Notes: generated from the sequence alone by a model not told the origin. Shown: positions 25,783 to 34,623, numbered from the stretch's first letter. The stretch: 64,000 bases of DNA from Solobacterium sp. (GCA_024693325.1 JAILLA010000100.1:62001-126000); one strand, 5' to 3'. Numbers and translations: made by a program.

Positions 25783-26277
25783 TCAGGCCTGTCCTGCAAC
25801 TTCAGTACTCTTGATCTGAGCGATCTCTTTTTCGAGCTTTGCAGGTGTGCAGCTGCCGATAACTTTGCCGTCAATAACGACTACCGGAGCAAGTCCGCAT
25901 GCACCAAGGCATCTTGTTGCGTCGAGAGAGAATAAACCGTCATCACTCGTTTTGTTGATCTGGGCACCTGTCAGTTCGATCGTACGGTCGATCAGAGCCT
26001 GGCTTCCCTTAACATAGCAGGCTGTACCGAGACATACGTTGACGACGTGCTTCCCTTTCGGGTTTGTTGTGAACTGGGCATAGAAATTGACAACGCCGAA
26101 CACTTCAGCAGGACTGGTTCCCGTTGCTTCAGCAATCTTGATCATTGCTTCAAACGGAATGTAACCAAAGAAGTCCTGGACCTCATGCAGCATGACAATT
26201 ACGGGACCCGGCTCATCTTTATGAGCCGCAACGATCTCGTCCAGTTTCATGAGTGATGCTAAATTCAGTTTCTCCAT
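25783..26277 (-). CDS. hydC: NuoE/HndA-like [2Fe-2S] subunit of the hydrogenase
   Basis: This 164-residue thioredoxin-fold [2Fe-2S] subunit works with the NuoF-like protein in NADH oxidation. The four ligands lie in VCLGTACYVKGS (Cys-x4-Cys) and RCLGACGLAPVVVI (Cys-x3-Cys). The N-terminal helical part (VIVMLHEVQDFFGYIP, TGTSPAEVFGVVNFYAQF) is typical of the family. AAGGAGG precedes the ATG by eight bases. It overlaps the upstream permease gene by 13 bp, which ties the permease to the hydrogenase transcript. It is separated from its partner subunits hydB and hydA by six regulatory genes. Confidence 0.93.
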   Translation of the reverse strand: MEKLNLASLMKLDEIVAAHKDEPGPVIVMLHEVQDFFGYIPFEAMIKIAEATGTSPAEVFGVVNFYAQFTTNPKGKHVVNVCLGTACYVKGSQALIDRTIELTGAQINKTSDDGLFSLDATRCLGACGLAPVVVIDGKVIGSCTPAKLEKEIAQIKSTEVAGQA

Positions 26278-27014
26278 CTTTGTTCCTCCTTCTTTCTGTA
26301 TAAGATCAGCAGATCAAACAGCTGATCCAAAAGAATCGATATGATAATAATGACTGCCGTCCAGGCAATCAGTCTGTCGGTCTGAAGATACAGCCTTGCA
26401 TAAGACATCTGTCTGCCGATACCGATCCTGACCTGTCCGATCACTTCCGCCATTACGCCTACCTTAAACCCCATGGAGGCGGCGGTTTTTCCGGTCGTCA
26501 GGATCTCTGTCAGGATGAGAGGCATCGTCCTGTATCTCAGTTTTCCGAAGAACGATTCACGGTAGATCAGTCCGACATCTTTCAGTGATGTATCCTCCTG
26601 ATCCATCGCGTTGATAAAGCTGTTATAGAAAACAGGAAATAAAATCATAAAACTGACTGCAGAGACCGCTCCCTCCGAACCCAGCCAGATGATCGCGATG
26701 ATGATGTAGCTTGCATTCGGGATCGTCTTGGTCAGTACGTGGATCGGCGTGAAAATGGATCGCATCACGGGACTGTAGTCAGATAATATGCTGAATAACA
26801 TGGCAAAAACCATTGAGATCAGAAATCCTTTCGCAACACGCAGCGTCGTCATCAGGACGGAAGTATACAGCACTTCGGACCTGAGCAGTCCGAGTAAATA
26901 ACTGCCGACCTGCGCCGGATATGGAATCAGGATATCATTCCCAACAGCAGCCGCCATCAGGTGCCAGAGAAAGATCAGTATGATGACTGTAATCAAGCCG
27001 CTTTTTTTTGCCAT
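26265..27014 (-). CDS. ABC transporter permease (SsuC/TauC/nitrate type)
   Basis: This 249-residue inner-membrane subunit has about six hydrophobic helices and the coupling loop TEILTTGKTAASMGFKVGVMAEVIG of the binding-protein-dependent permease family. ATG 27012-27014 is chosen with GAGGGG upstream. It overlaps the NuoE-like gene by 13 bp and appears to be the first gene of the hydrogenase operon. Its receptor is the lipoprotein at 27121-28113. No ATP-binding protein for this pair is in the window. The substrate is unknown; relatives move sulfonates, taurine, nitrate, pyrimidine precursors and similar small compounds. Confidence 0.85.
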   Translation of the reverse strand: MAKKSGLITVIILIFLWHLMAAAVGNDILIPYPAQVGSYLLGLLRSEVLYTSVLMTTLRVAKGFLISMVFAMLFSILSDYSPVMRSIFTPIHVLTKTIPNASYIIIAIIWLGSEGAVSAVSFMILFPVFYNSFINAMDQEDTSLKDVGLIYRESFFGKLRYRTMPLILTEILTTGKTAASMGFKVGVMAEVIGQVRIGIGRQMSYARLYLQTDRLIAWTAVIIIISILLDQLFDLLILYRKKEEQRWRN

Positions 27015-27038
27015 ACAACCCCTCTGCCACACGATGAC

Positions 27039-27047
27039 ATTATATCA
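27039..27047 (-). promoter_or_regulatory. Extended -10 promoter of the permease-hydrogenase operon
   Basis: The minus strand reads TGATATAAT, a perfect extended -10 sequence, 25 bp before the permease ATG and downstream of the lipoprotein terminator. No convincing -35 is present. Confidence 0.6.
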
Positions 27048-27087
27048 TGTTAACTGCAAGTTCGATCTTGTTCAACAGGATATTTTG

Positions 27088-27115
27088 AAAAAACCCTGAT
27101 CCCGTCAGGGTTTTT
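27088..27115 (-). terminator. Terminator of the ABC lipoprotein gene
   Basis: AAACCCTGA and TCAGGGTTT pair around CGGGA, followed by TTTTTTC on the minus strand, 5 bp after the stop codon. It separates the lipoprotein transcript from the permease-hydrogenase transcript. Confidence 0.85.
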
Positions 27116-27120
27116 GTATT

Positions 27121-28113
27121 TTATTTGATTACAGCTGCTTCGCTGCTTTCAATACCGAACAGACCGAGGAATTTATCCAGGTCTTCTACACATTCAGAAG
27201 CCTTGACGATCTGTACGCCCATTCTGTCCCAAACTTTGCCGACGATCGCAGAATTCGGAACACCGAGCGTTTCTGCGCCTACAGCATCGATATCGGCAAT
27301 GACGCCTGCTTTGTCGCTGGCAGCTGCTTCTTCAGCATAAGCTGTCATTTCAGCGATCATAGCATCGTACATGTCCTTGTTTTCTTCATAGTCTGATGAA
27401 CGGACATACAGGCCTGCCTGAGGATAACCGCCTCCCCATGCTTCCTGAAGGTCAACGACGATCTTGAATTCCTTGCCGGAATCCTTTGCCTTAGCAATGG
27501 TTGCTGTAGCAGCCGGTTCAGCAAGCAGAGCGCCGTTTGCTTTATCGGAAAGCAGAGCTGCCTGTGCATCAGTAACGGAATCATACCATGTTACTTTTGC
27601 GGCAGGTTCCGGATAGAGTGACTTGAAGACAAGTCCGCCTACTGCGCTTTCACCGAACAGAGCAAGTTCAGCTTCAGCATTGTCAATAATGTTCTCGTCG
27701 TCAGCAACGATATACATGTTGCCCCATGTTACGACAGCCAGCATTCTGTAGTCTGTCTTTCCGGCAGAAGCGAGTTTTACACCCAGGTTTGTCGGAGCGA
27801 CGATGACATCGAATTCAGGCTCGGGATTGACGAGAGCTGCCTGAAGGTTTTCCGGACCGTTAACGATCTGTGCGTTTGTGTTGTTCTTGAGAACCGGCAG
27901 CAATGACAGTGCGGGTGCACCCATCGGAGCGATGATCTTCAGTTCACTGAAGTCATAAGCTGTTTCTTCCGGAGCTGCAGTTTCAACAGGTTCTGCTGTA
28001 GACTCAGCAGTAGCTTCAGCTGTTGCTGCAGCTGTTTCTGCAGGTGCCTGAGCACCATTGGAACATCCTGCAAGCAGCAGCGCACTTAATACGATAGCGC
28101 TGAATTTTTTCAT
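27121..28113 (-). CDS. ABC transporter substrate-binding lipoprotein (NMT1/SsuA-like)
   Basis: This is a 330-residue lipoprotein with lipobox LLLAGC (Cys about residue 17), then a Thr/Ala/Glu-rich spacer and a type II solute-binding fold. The fold starts at LKIIAPMGAPALSLLP. It includes FDVIVAPTNLGVKLA, AVVTWGNMYIVA and a second lobe with LLAEPAATATIAK. The arrangement with the SsuC-like permease fits an importer of a small anionic or aromatic compound, but the ligand is unknown. AGGAGG lies six bases before ATG 28111-28113. It has its own promoter and terminator, and no ATPase gene is nearby. Confidence 0.87.
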   Translation of the reverse strand: MKKFSAIVLSALLLAGCSNGAQAPAETAAATAEATAESTAEPVETAAPEETAYDFSELKIIAPMGAPALSLLPVLKNNTNAQIVNGPENLQAALVNPEPEFDVIVAPTNLGVKLASAGKTDYRMLAVVTWGNMYIVADDENIIDNAEAELALFGESAVGGLVFKSLYPEPAAKVTWYDSVTDAQAALLSDKANGALLAEPAATATIAKAKDSGKEFKIVVDLQEAWGGGYPQAGLYVRSSDYEENKDMYDAMIAEMTAYAEEAAASDKAGVIADIDAVGAETLGVPNSAIVGKVWDRMGVQIVKASECVEDLDKFLGLFGIESSEAAVIK

Positions 28114-28127
28114 TTCTTTCCTCCTGA

Positions 28128-28147
28128 GCAGGCAGAGATCTGCCTGC
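28128..28147. repeat. Perfect 9-bp inverted repeat in the lipoprotein gene leader
   Basis: GCAGGCAGA and TCTGCCTGC surround a central GA. The element lies between the -10 box and the ribosome site of the lipoprotein gene, at the expected mRNA 5' end. It could be an operator or a 5' hairpin. Confidence 0.7.
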
Positions 28148-28157
28148 AACGTATCCT

Positions 28158-28185
28158 ATTGTACACTAATGAAAATAAATATCAA
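28158..28185 (-). promoter_or_regulatory. Promoter of the ABC lipoprotein gene
   Basis: TTGATA and TACAAT are 16 bp apart on the minus strand, 45 bp upstream of the start codon. The palindrome at 28128-28147 begins about 10 bp downstream of the -10 box. Confidence 0.7.
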
Positions 28186-28305
28186 CAGTTTGTTATTTTT
28201 TTAACAATATGCAGAAAAGAATACTGACTTCTCCTGAAACATGTTTCAACAGCCGTTTTCAGAATAAAAGCGGAACATATTCTGATATATGAACCGCATT
28301 TTGAA

Positions 28306-28488
28306 TCATAACGCTTCCTGTTCCTGATGATACTTCTTCTCACAGGCTGTCTGTCCACCCTTGCTGTGATGATTTTCAACACATGCATCACAATTTCTGT
28401 AATTCGGACAGTGCGCCTGTTCACCGCGCGGACACGGGCACTTCTCCGGATTGTAAAGGTACTCCGGTCTGTTCTCAGGTATTGTCAT
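28306..28488 (-). CDS. Small cysteine-rich protein, probable metal-binding
   Basis: This 60-residue protein has six Cys and several His in CPCPRGEQAHC, NYRNCDACVENHH and GGQTACEKKY. The Cys/His spacing suggests a zinc or Fe-S knuckle, and similar short Cys-rich proteins are common in Clostridia. The function is not known. AGGAGGGG lies directly upstream of the ATG, and a TATAAT sits a few bases further up, so it is a real, separately transcribed gene. Confidence 0.7.
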   Translation of the reverse strand: MTIPENRPEYLYNPEKCPCPRGEQAHCPNYRNCDACVENHHSKGGQTACEKKYHQEQEAL

Positions 28489-28579
28489 GTTCCCCTCCTG
28501 TTCATATTATACCTGTATTTCTGCGAACAAACCCGCAATTTACAGGACATTATGAGTATTCATGTAAATGTGTTTGTTA

Positions 28580-28607
28580 TGAAAAGGAGCTGTGCTGTCA
28601 GCTCCTT
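28580..28607 (-). terminator. Terminator of glpK
   Basis: AAGGAGCTG and CAGCTCCTT pair around ACAGCA, followed by TTTC on the minus strand, shortly after the glpK stop. Confidence 0.8.
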
Positions 28608-28614
28608 GATTCCT

Positions 28615-30111
28615 TTATTCTGTAGGGAACATCCTTGCGGCAGAAACCGCCAGTTTCCATCTGTCATACAGATGATCGGATTTTTCTTTATCCATTTCAG
28701 GTTCATATGTTTTCGAACCTTCATCAGAAGTTTCGAGTTCATCGGTATCCTTCCAGAAACCGACCGCCAGACCGGCAAGGTGTGCTGCTCCCAGAGCTGT
28801 TGTTTCAACGCTTGCGGGACGTGTGACATCGCACTGGAGAATATCGCTCTGGAACTGCATCAGATAATCATTCATAGCTGCGCCGCCGTCGACCTTCAGC
28901 TTTTCGATCGATGTGCTGCAGTCCTGTTCCATTGCTGAGATGACATCTTTTGTCTGGTATGCGAGTGATTCAAGCGTTGCTTTTGTAATATCCTCAGGTG
29001 TTGTTCCCCTGGTGATCCCAAAGAGCGCACCTCTGCACTTATCATCCCAATACGGTGCTCCCAGACCGACAAATGCAGGAACCATGATCACGCCTGAATC
29101 GGTTTTGACGGATTGTGCCATCTGCTGTGATTCAGATGACTTTTTAAAGAATTTCATCTGATCCCTGAGCCACTGGATCGCTGATCCGGCAACGAATACG
29201 GAACCTTCCAGTGCGTAGCAGATCTCTCCCCTGTATCCCCAGGCGATCGTAGTTACCAGGCCGTTCTCGCTTCTGCGGGGTGTTGTGCCGGTATTCATCA
29301 GCAGGAAGCATCCTGTACCGTATGTATTTTTTGCCATTCCTTCACGGAAGCAGTTCTGACCGAACAGAGCAGCCTGCTGGTCTCCTGCCACGCCGCTGAT
29401 CGGAACCTTCTGTCCGAAGAAGTGGTAAGGAACAGTCGTTGCAAAGATACCGCTGCTTTCCTTGACTTCCGGCAGCATGCTCATGGGGATGTTCAGCATT
29501 GCGCACAGTTCTTCATCCCACTTGCATTCAAAGATGTTGTAGAGCATCGTACGGGAAGCGTTGCTGTAATCCGTAACATGTGCCTGCATGCCGCTCAGGC
29601 ACCAGATCAGCCAGCTGTCGATCGTTCCTGCCAGCAGTTTGCCTTCTTCGGCAAGTTTCTGCGCACCCGGAACATGGTCGAGCATCCATCTGATCTTTGT
29701 TGCGGAGAAATACGGGTCGATCTTCAGGCCTGTTTTCCGGGTCACCATTTCTTCATATCCGTCTGCCCTGAGCTGATCGCAGATATCCGCTGTCTGTCTG
29801 GACTGCCAGACGATCGCATTGCAGATCGGAAGTCCGGTATCCCTGTTCCAGACGACCGTTGTTTCACGCTGGTTCGTGATGCCGATCCCCGCGACCTGTG
29901 AAGGCTGGACGCCTGAATTCTGCATGCACTGAGCCATAACGGCCAGGACGGAAAGCCAGATCTCATTCGCGTCATGTTCTACCCATCCGGGCTGAGGGAA
30001 ATACTGTCTGAATTCCTTTTGGGCAACAGCCACGATGTTTGACTGATGATCAAAAAGAATCGCACGGGAACTTGTCGTTCCCTGGTCAATTGCCATGATA
30101 TATTTTTCCAT
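28615..30111 (-). CDS. glpK: Glycerol kinase
   Basis: GlpK phosphorylates glycerol to sn-glycerol 3-phosphate with ATP. The 498-residue protein has the FGGY-family motifs [42 protein letters not shown] and [11 protein letters not shown] near the N-terminus, and [14 protein letters not shown] and [20 protein letters not shown] in the second FGGY domain. The ATG at 30109-30111 is chosen, with AGGAG upstream; nine further in-frame codons exist. No glpF or glpD is adjacent, so this is a single-gene unit with its own promoter and terminator. Confidence 0.96.
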   Translation of the reverse strand: MEKYIMAIDQGTTSSRAILFDHQSNIVAVAQKEFRQYFPQPGWVEHDANEIWLSVLAVMAQCMQNSGVQPSQVAGIGITNQRETTVVWNRDTGLPICNAIVWQSRQTADICDQLRADGYEEMVTRKTGLKIDPYFSATKIRWMLDHVPGAQKLAEEGKLLAGTIDSWLIWCLSGMQAHVTDYSNASRTMLYNIFECKWDEELCAMLNIPMSMLPEVKESSGIFATTVPYHFFGQKVPISGVAGDQQAALFGQNCFREGMAKNTYGTGCFLLMNTGTTPRRSENGLVTTIAWGYRGEICYALEGSVFVAGSAIQWLRDQMKFFKKSSESQQMAQSVKTDSGVIMVPAFVGLGAPYWDDKCRGALFGITRGTTPEDITKATLESLAYQTKDVISAMEQDCSTSIEKLKVDGGAAMNDYLMQFQSDILQCDVTRPASVETTALGAAHLAGLAVGFWKDTDELETSDEGSKTYEPEMDKEKSDHLYDRWKLAVSAARMFPTE

Positions 30112-30136
30112 TTGTATTAGCGCTCCTGTTAATATC

Positions 30137-30165
30137 ATTATCAGATTTGATTCCGATCAACGCAA
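30137..30165 (-). promoter_or_regulatory. glpK promoter
   Basis: TTGCGT and GATAAT are 17 bp apart on the minus strand, 26 bp upstream of the glpK ATG. Confidence 0.6.
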
Positions 30166-30245
30166 GTAAAATCCGTCATGAACTGATTTCTTTTAAACGG
30201 AACTTTCATTAGGTAAAGAATCAGGATCACCAGTGATCTGTTCAT

Positions 30246-30274
30246 AATAAAACCATGTACCGGACAGTACATGG
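30246..30274 (-). terminator. Terminator of the ezrA-nifS-thiI operon
   Basis: CCATGTAC and GTACATGG pair around TGTCCG, followed by TTTTATT on the minus strand, 12 bp after the stop of the small basic protein gene. Confidence 0.8.
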
Positions 30275-30285
30275 CATGGATCATA

Positions 30286-30534
30286 TTACTTCAGAAGACG
30301 GCGGATCTTTTTTCCGTACCGTTCGCGTTCTTTCGGTGTGCAGTTGGAGATCTGCGTCAGAAGCTCGTAGATATCCAGCTTTCTGTTTGTGCTGTAGCTC
30401 TTTTCCAGTTCAACGAGTCTGACGACGTCATTCAGACTCGCGCGGAACTGATCTTCTGTTTCCTGAAGACCGTTCGCAATGATCTCATCATATACTTTGA
30501 CGATCTCCGCCCTGCTTTTGTTGCCGATAGCCAT
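30286..30534 (-). CDS. Small basic helical protein of unknown function
   Basis: I do not recognise a family for this 82-residue protein. It looks all-helical, with charged heptads (IVKVYDEIIANGLQETED, DVVRLVELEKSYS) and a strongly basic end (KERERYGKKIRRLLK). GGGAGG lies seven bases before the ATG. It follows thiI by 19 bp and is followed by the operon terminator, so it is co-transcribed with tRNA thiolation genes and may act with them or on RNA. Confidence 0.65.
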   Translation of the reverse strand: MAIGNKSRAEIVKVYDEIIANGLQETEDQFRASLNDVVRLVELEKSYSTNRKLDIYELLTQISNCTPKERERYGKKIRRLLK

Positions 30535-30553
30535 CTATTAACCTCCCGTATCC

Positions 30554-31741
30554 TTAAAGGAATAATTCTTTGTTTTCCTGCGGTACTACGGTAAGTGTAG
30601 TACGCGTATTGACACATGTGTCGATCATCGTTTCATAATCGAATTTCGCTTCGAATGCGGCTGCTTTTTCACTGTTCGGTTTTGTGACCGGATTCTTCGG
30701 GTCGAAGATCGTGCAGCAGTCTTCGAACGGAAGGATCGATGTTTCGTATGTTCCGATCTTTCTGGCCAGATCGATGATTTCGATCTTGTCCATGCAGACG
30801 AGCGGCCTGAGGACCGGCATCGTGATCGTTTCATTGATGCAGGCGATGCTTTCCAGTGTCTGGGAAGCGACCTGCCCGACGCTTTCACCTGTTCCGATGA
30901 CGATGCATCCCTGCTCCCTGGCAACACGTTCCGCGATCCTGTACATCATGCGGCGCATCAATGTGACAGCGTACGGGTCTCCGGCTGCTTTGTAGATCTC
31001 AAGCTGCAGGTCAGTGAATTCGATCAGGTGTACCTTCATCTGTCTCTGATAGACACTGACCATGGATGCCAGATCCAGAACTTTCTGTTTTGCCTGGTCT
31101 GATGTATAAGGAGGTGACGCATAGTGGATGGCTTCCACTTCGATGCCCCTTTTCATCAGTTCAAATGCCGCTACGGGTGAATCGATACCGCCTGAGAGCA
31201 GCAGCAGACATTTGCCGTTGATGCCGGCAGGATATCCGCCCAGTCCTGGTATCTTTTCGCTTGTGATGTATGTATTTTCTCTCTGAACTTCCACCTGGAT
31301 CGCCAGATCCGGATCATGAACGTCGACCTTCAGGTCCGTATTCTTCAGGATCACACCTGCACACGCACGGTTGATCCCGTCTGAATTCAGAGGGAATGAT
31401 TTGTCATGACGGCGGGTGATCATCTTGAATGTCTTTGCGTCAGATTCCTGAGCGATCCTCAGACATGTATTCTGGATCTCTTCAAGATCAGAATTGATCT
31501 TTTCCGTAAAAGAGAACGAACTGATGCCGAATACCTTTCCAAGCTTCTCACGGATCTCACCGGGATCGGCACCGTTCAGACGGATATAGATCCTGTCATG
31601 TGTCTTCTGGAATTTCAGGTCAGGATAATCCCTCAGCATATAGCGGATATTATCAAACAGCTTTCTGATAAAGTCTTTCCTGTTTTTTCCCTTCGTACTG
31701 AGCTCGCCGAATCTGATCAGTACGGTATCATAATTAACCAT
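30554..31741 (-). CDS. thiI: tRNA 4-thiouridine synthase ThiI (short form)
   Basis: ThiI places sulfur on U8 of tRNA and can supply sulfur for thiamine. The 395-residue protein lacks the C-terminal rhodanese domain, as in Bacillus subtilis, so it needs a partner desulfurase. The N-terminal ferredoxin-like and THUMP domains cover about residues 1-165. The PP-loop is LLSGGIDSPVAAFELMKRG, followed by HYASPPYTS, IVIGTGESVGQVASQTLES and a PVLRPLVCMDKIEI segment. It overlaps the upstream cysteine desulfurase gene by 8 bp, the expected partner. Confidence 0.94.
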   Translation of the reverse strand: MVNYDTVLIRFGELSTKGKNRKDFIRKLFDNIRYMLRDYPDLKFQKTHDRIYIRLNGADPGEIREKLGKVFGISSFSFTEKINSDLEEIQNTCLRIAQESDAKTFKMITRRHDKSFPLNSDGINRACAGVILKNTDLKVDVHDPDLAIQVEVQRENTYITSEKIPGLGGYPAGINGKCLLLLSGGIDSPVAAFELMKRGIEVEAIHYASPPYTSDQAKQKVLDLASMVSVYQRQMKVHLIEFTDLQLEIYKAAGDPYAVTLMRRMMYRIAERVAREQGCIVIGTGESVGQVASQTLESIACINETITMPVLRPLVCMDKIEIIDLARKIGTYETSILPFEDCCTIFDPKNPVTKPNSEKAAAFEAKFDYETMIDTCVNTRTTLTVVPQENKELFL

Positions 31742-32873
31742 ATTTATCCGTTATCTCCTTCAATGTATGGATCAGGTCTCTGATCTCCTGTTCCGTGTTA
31801 TGTCTCGACATGCTTACCCTGATGCAGGATGACGCCCTTGCATCAGAGAATCCCATGGCCTGCAGTACATAGCTGGGATTATTGGAATGGGCTTCGCATG
31901 TACTTCTGGCAGAGACCATAAAGCCTGCCCTGTTCAGCGCATTCTGCATGACTTCACTCGGTATCTTCTCATAAGAGAAGCTGACAGTGCATTTGAGACC
32001 GTCTTCCGGACTGTTGATCTCAATACCGTCGATCGAACGAAGTCCTTCGATCAGGATATCGTGCAGCCTGGAAATATGATCTCTGTTCTTTGATTCACGT
32101 TCCAGCGCCAGTCTCAGGGTCCTGGCAAACATCATATTGACCTGCGCATTGCTCGTACCGCCGCGCAGTCCGCCTTCCTGTTCGCCGCCGTTGATCAGCG
32201 GTTCAAACGGTACATGTGTCTTTTTGACGAGGATCCCGCTTCCTTTGAGGCCTTCCAGCTTATGGGCAGACAATGAAGCCAGATCGATGTTTTCAAGACT
32301 GACAGGCATTTTTCCGACTGCCTGCGTGATATCACAATGGAAGAATGCATGGGAATGTTTCTTGACATATTCCGCCGCTTCACTGACTGGATTGACTGCT
32401 CCTGTCTCATTGTTGACAAGCATGATGCTGACAAGCGCAGTGTCATCACGCAGAGCGCGTTTCAGGTCATCGATCCGGATGGATCCCTTCTCCGTGACCG
32501 GAAGATATGTCACATCATATCCGAAGACGCGTTCCATCTGACGGCAGGCATTCAGGATACTGGAATGTTCGATCTGTGTTGTCACGATATGCTTTTTCTG
32601 CGGCTGCGCAAAGCATACACCCTTTACAGCAGCACTGTTTGATTCACTTGACCCGGCAGTAAAAATGATCTCATTGCTCTTAACACCCAAAAGCCCGGCG
32701 CAAGCGCTGCGGGCTTTTTCAAGCATTCGGCTGATCTCAGCTCCTTCGTCATACAGTGATTCGCTGTTCACATAATAACGGTCAAGCAGCTGTTTGTAGG
32801 CATTCAGTACCTCCGGGTCGATATTCGTGGTACTGGCACTGTCAAGGTAGACTCTACGCTGCACTCTTGGCAT
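31734..32873 (-). CDS. Cysteine desulfurase (NifS/IscS family, ThiI partner)
   Basis: This PLP enzyme of 379 residues takes sulfur from cysteine and passes it as persulfide to ThiI. It has the N-terminal VYLDSASTTNIDPEV, the HSSILNACRQME segment, the PLP lysine in LSAHKLEGLKGSG, the GGEQEGGLRGGTSN loop, and the persulfide Cys in ARSTCEAHS (a variant of the usual ARSACSS-type motif). It is placed directly before thiI like NifZ of Bacillus. An ATG at 32871-32873 lies very close to AAGGAG; the in-frame GTG at 32864 has better spacing. It overlaps ezrA by about 20 bp. Confidence 0.92.
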   Translation of the reverse strand: MPRVQRRVYLDSASTTNIDPEVLNAYKQLLDRYYVNSESLYDEGAEISRMLEKARSACAGLLGVKSNEIIFTAGSSESNSAAVKGVCFAQPQKKHIVTTQIEHSSILNACRQMERVFGYDVTYLPVTEKGSIRIDDLKRALRDDTALVSIMLVNNETGAVNPVSEAAEYVKKHSHAFFHCDITQAVGKMPVSLENIDLASLSAHKLEGLKGSGILVKKTHVPFEPLINGGEQEGGLRGGTSNAQVNMMFARTLRLALERESKNRDHISRLHDILIEGLRSIDGIEINSPEDGLKCTVSFSYEKIPSEVMQNALNRAGFMVSARSTCEAHSNNPSYVLQAMGFSDARASSCIRVSMSRHNTEQEIRDLIHTLKEITDKYG

Positions 32874-34584
32874 TCTCCTTGATCATGTTTTCATAGTTGC
32901 CCGGATGGATCTTTTCGATCGTTCCGATCGCAATGGACAGAGCCTGCGTGTACTCACCGTTTCTGAAGCACAGTTCGGAACGTGTCAGCTCGGAGTCAAT
33001 ATCGGAATATGTGGAACGATAGCGGTTGCCGAATACGATCGTATTTTCAACCATGGCTACAGTTGCCACAACATTATTGACGTTGTTGTACAGCTTGTAG
33101 ATGAAGTCGATCGCTTCTTTCAATGTTGAGTTCAGAAGCTGTACATTCAGGGGTGTTTCGGCTATCAGGGATTCAAGTGAATGAATGTATCCGTTCGCAC
33201 GGTTCATATCTTCCTCATACTGCTCGGAGATGGAAGGAAGCTTGTATTTTCTGATCTTGACCTGCATCTGGTTCATGATGACCTGCAGCTTCAGAAGCTG
33301 TTTCTTAGCGCGGTCTTCATCACCTGTTACGCTGTCGATCCTGTTCTTCATTTCAACGAGGGCAGCATTGCATCCGGCGATTGCTCCGTTCAGTTCATTC
33401 AGTGCGGAGAGAACTTCACTTGCAGGTGTTTCTTTCGCTTCATATACCCTGAATACTTCAGGCTTTCTGGCTACCAGTTCATTCAGGCTGGCAGTTTCCT
33501 GCTGAATACTCTCATCCAGTCCTTCAAGACCGAATCTTGCGGACATCTTCTGATACTGTCTCTGAACATAATCAGAATTCTGCTGTGCTTCTTCAAAGAG
33601 TTTCTCGGTTGATTCAGCTACCTTTCTGACTTCTTCCATGCAGTCGCATTCGGAATGGATCTGTGTGTCCATTTCCTTCAGCTGGGCCTTGTAGCTCTCA
33701 AGATGATCCGCAACAAAAGATGTATCGCCGCCCTTGATCGCAGCCAGGTCTTCCCTGAGGTTGTTATTGATGTCAGCACATCTGCGTTCGATATTCAGAT
33801 GTTTGAGATATACACCGTTCTTGCGGCTTTCGGAATATTCGGAATATACAGACTGCATCAGCTGAGGGATCACACCGGCAATGTCTTCCAGAAGTGTCGG
33901 AAGATTGTCGATCATGTCTTTCAGGGAAGCCATGGAAGACTTGATGTTGACGAGCTCTGCCTTTGCCTTGCCGAAATCAGATGCGTACATCCATTCTTCA
34001 AATGCGGAGAACATACGTTCTGTATCGGAGATCCTCTGCTCAACAGTCGGCCATACCTGTGAAAGACGGCTGCTGTTTTCCTGTGCTTCCGCTTTCAGTT
34101 CACGGAACTGGTTCTTCAGTTCTGTTACCTCTTCACGCTGTGCTGTTTCCTTTTCAAGGATCGTATCCAGGAACTTATCAAGATCGGATACCTGCTTTTC
34201 TCCCAGGGCAACGCTGGCCTTCAGATCAGACAGGTTGTTCTTTGCTTTTCTCAGTTTTCCGACAAGGATCGCATCTTCTGTTTCAGCAAGTGTCTGGGAC
34301 ATCTGACGCAGATTAGCCTGTGCTTTATCAAAGTCATCCTTCGTCTGGGCTACCTTATTCATAGCGTCCGGATCGACTCTGCTGATCGCAACAGCCTTGT
34401 TCAGCTTAAAGGAAAGCGGAACACTCTTGATCGAGTTGTATTTGACCTCGAGTTCCTGAAGCTGTCTTCTGTACTTGTTCGAGCGGAGCTTCTGCACGAT
34501 AAACCACAGAATCAATAGAACTACAAGTACTGCTATTGCTATAATCACTCTGATATCAGATAAAATTTCTTTAACATTGTCCAT
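32854..34584 (-). CDS. ezrA: Septation ring formation regulator EzrA
   Basis: EzrA limits Z-ring formation away from the division site and links FtsZ to wall synthesis in Gram-positive cocci and rods. The 576-residue protein has one N-terminal membrane helix (VIIAIAVLVVLLILWFIVQ, about residues 13-31). The rest is spectrin-like helical coiled coil with repeated charged heptads. The C-terminal QNR-type patch cannot be confirmed by eye. ATG 34582-34584 is preferred to the in-frame TTG seven codons upstream. It is the first gene of the operon with nifS-type desulfurase and thiI. Confidence 0.9.
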   Translation of the reverse strand: MDNVKEILSDIRVIIAIAVLVVLLILWFIVQKLRSNKYRRQLQELEVKYNSIKSVPLSFKLNKAVAISRVDPDAMNKVAQTKDDFDKAQANLRQMSQTLAETEDAILVGKLRKAKNNLSDLKASVALGEKQVSDLDKFLDTILEKETAQREEVTELKNQFRELKAEAQENSSRLSQVWPTVEQRISDTERMFSAFEEWMYASDFGKAKAELVNIKSSMASLKDMIDNLPTLLEDIAGVIPQLMQSVYSEYSESRKNGVYLKHLNIERRCADINNNLREDLAAIKGGDTSFVADHLESYKAQLKEMDTQIHSECDCMEEVRKVAESTEKLFEEAQQNSDYVQRQYQKMSARFGLEGLDESIQQETASLNELVARKPEVFRVYEAKETPASEVLSALNELNGAIAGCNAALVEMKNRIDSVTGDEDRAKKQLLKLQVIMNQMQVKIRKYKLPSISEQYEEDMNRANGYIHSLESLIAETPLNVQLLNSTLKEAIDFIYKLYNNVNNVVATVAMVENTIVFGNRYRSTYSDIDSELTRSELCFRNGEYTQALSIAIGTIEKIHPGNYENMIKENAKSAA

Positions 34585-34614
34585 AATCAGCACCGCCTTT
34601 TTCAATACCAGTCT

Positions 34615-34623
34615 ATTTTACCA
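34615..34623 (-). promoter_or_regulatory. Extended -10 promoter of the ezrA operon
   Basis: The minus strand reads TGGTAAAAT, an extended -10 element, about 30 bp upstream of the ezrA ATG. The -35 region is weak. Confidence 0.5.
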
